DNA of 64,000 bases from Perkinsus marinus ATCC 50983. Its lineage: Eukaryota > Perkinsozoa > Perkinsida > Perkinsidae. The notes under the pieces are model-generated. The model had not been told where the DNA came from and ran no database searches. It was given only the letters and a program-made list of their open reading frames with translations. The position numbers and the translations under genes are program-made. Of the stretch, positions 63,453 through 64,000 are shown piece after piece; position 1 is the first letter of the stretch; each line of letters opens with the position of its first letter. Location: NCBI RefSeq assembly GCF_000006405.1, contig NW_003217015.1:322511-386510 (forward strand). The letters are read 5' to 3'.

Positions 63453-64000
63453 TATGAATAATATATTGCACGATTGTATCTCTTTGTTTCCTGGCAGTGT
63501 CCTTGTAGTAGATGTATCCTCATAGTGTTGGTCACAGTATGGTCATGTTCCTCCCGTCCCTCGTTGAGGGTTTGCTGTGGTTGACCCCAACCAATGAGGT
63601 GGTTATAATACTATTTACCGTGCTCTAGTACTGTTGTTCCAAAGTATTGAATACATTACTTGGTGTACCTGTGCTCGTTGTGGGGAGTGGGAGTCGCTTT
63701 GTTGCCTTTTGTAAACTACTCTGGCTTCCCTATGTGAAGCAGCTCCGTCTACGTTCTTGTCAATTGAGGTTAAATTGCCTCGGTCAGCCACTGGTTCCCA
63801 TTAGTTACCGACAGCGCGTCTTGGCTGTTTCGGGTTTATCACATTTCGCGCCCCGTTTTGTACGTGTCCTGTTTGTCAAGTCACCCCTCAGCCGGCTGGT
63901 GGAATATCGCAGCAGACGTTTGTTATCGATGGTTGGGATGATGTTCAGTCTTGAACTGCTGGGTAGACTGGCGCAAGGCTGCATTCCATCATCATTTCTG
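63453..64000. other. Right end, no gene recognised
   Basis: This is T-rich 3' flank followed by sequence without domain content. It may belong to a gene outside the window. Confidence 0.4.

Noticed and set aside
1-64000. Bacterial, phage or CRISPR content
   Set aside because: Introns, a nuclear tRNA without CCA, and eukaryote-only genes (AP-2, POLD4) fill the window, and no regular direct-repeat array is present.
1-64000. LTR, LINE or virus-derived elements
   Set aside because: I saw no reverse transcriptase, integrase or capsid-like motif on either strand; the only clear mobile element is the hAT MITE.

Overview
This is eukaryotic nuclear DNA from a protist whose genes are cut by very short introns (mostly 40-55 nt, GT-AG with a few GC-AG). 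All three stop codons are used as stops, so the code is standard. The best taxonomic marker is a nuclear gene for only the C-terminal, copper-binding half of cytochrome c oxidase subunit II (cox2b, 56.6-57.4 kb) with a mitochondrial presequence; split nuclear cox2 is typical of myzozoan alveolates (and some green algae). With the tiny introns and mid-range base composition I infer a Perkinsus-like alveolate. Exon models below were built by hand from frame, splice signals and family alignment; no search was run.

Layout. 0-6 kb is nearly gene-free apart from one small secreted proline-rich protein. 6.3-15.6 kb is a same-strand cluster of three intronless DASS/SLC13-type dicarboxylate transporters plus two decayed copies. 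15.7-19.8 kb is an eight-exon MSH1-type organellar MutS with a C-terminal GIY-YIG nuclease domain (1116 aa as modelled). 20.6-21.8 kb is transaldolase, divergent from a 12-exon PP2C phosphatase (22.1-24.1 kb). 24.5-25.7 kb is a tandem ubiquitin-like plus BAG-like co-chaperone. 26.7-31.4 kb (minus) is a many-exon EF-hand/WD40 protein of WDR49 type. 32.7-33.3 kb is DNA polymerase delta small subunit (POLD4/p12). 33.4-39.3 kb (minus) is the AP-2 alpha-adaptin gene. 40.4-41.9 kb is a TMEM43-like membrane protein. 42.1-43.5 kb is a D-2-hydroxyacid dehydrogenase. 43.7-45.9 kb is a membrane-anchored astacin-like protein that lacks the catalytic glutamate. 46-50 kb holds poorly resolved minus-strand coding pieces. 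50.8-55 kb (minus) holds tandem PB1-like domains and a divergent protein kinase. A 424-bp non-autonomous hAT element lies at 55.0-55.4 kb. Then come cox2b, an FHA-domain protein, a tRNA-Leu(AAG), and coiled-coil genes to the right end.

Functions are mostly housekeeping: organelle genome care (MSH1), respiration (cox2b), carbon metabolism (transaldolase, hydroxyacid dehydrogenase, dicarboxylate carriers), endocytosis (AP-2), replication (POLD4) and signalling (PP2C, kinase, FHA, EF-hand WD40). They do not form an operon-like pathway. The most unusual signal is in the introns: at least four, probably six, carry a tRNA T-arm/B-box-like core, and three others carry a shared GCGGAGCGAAG core in either orientation. 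Short introns in this genome may therefore have been seeded by small repeats.
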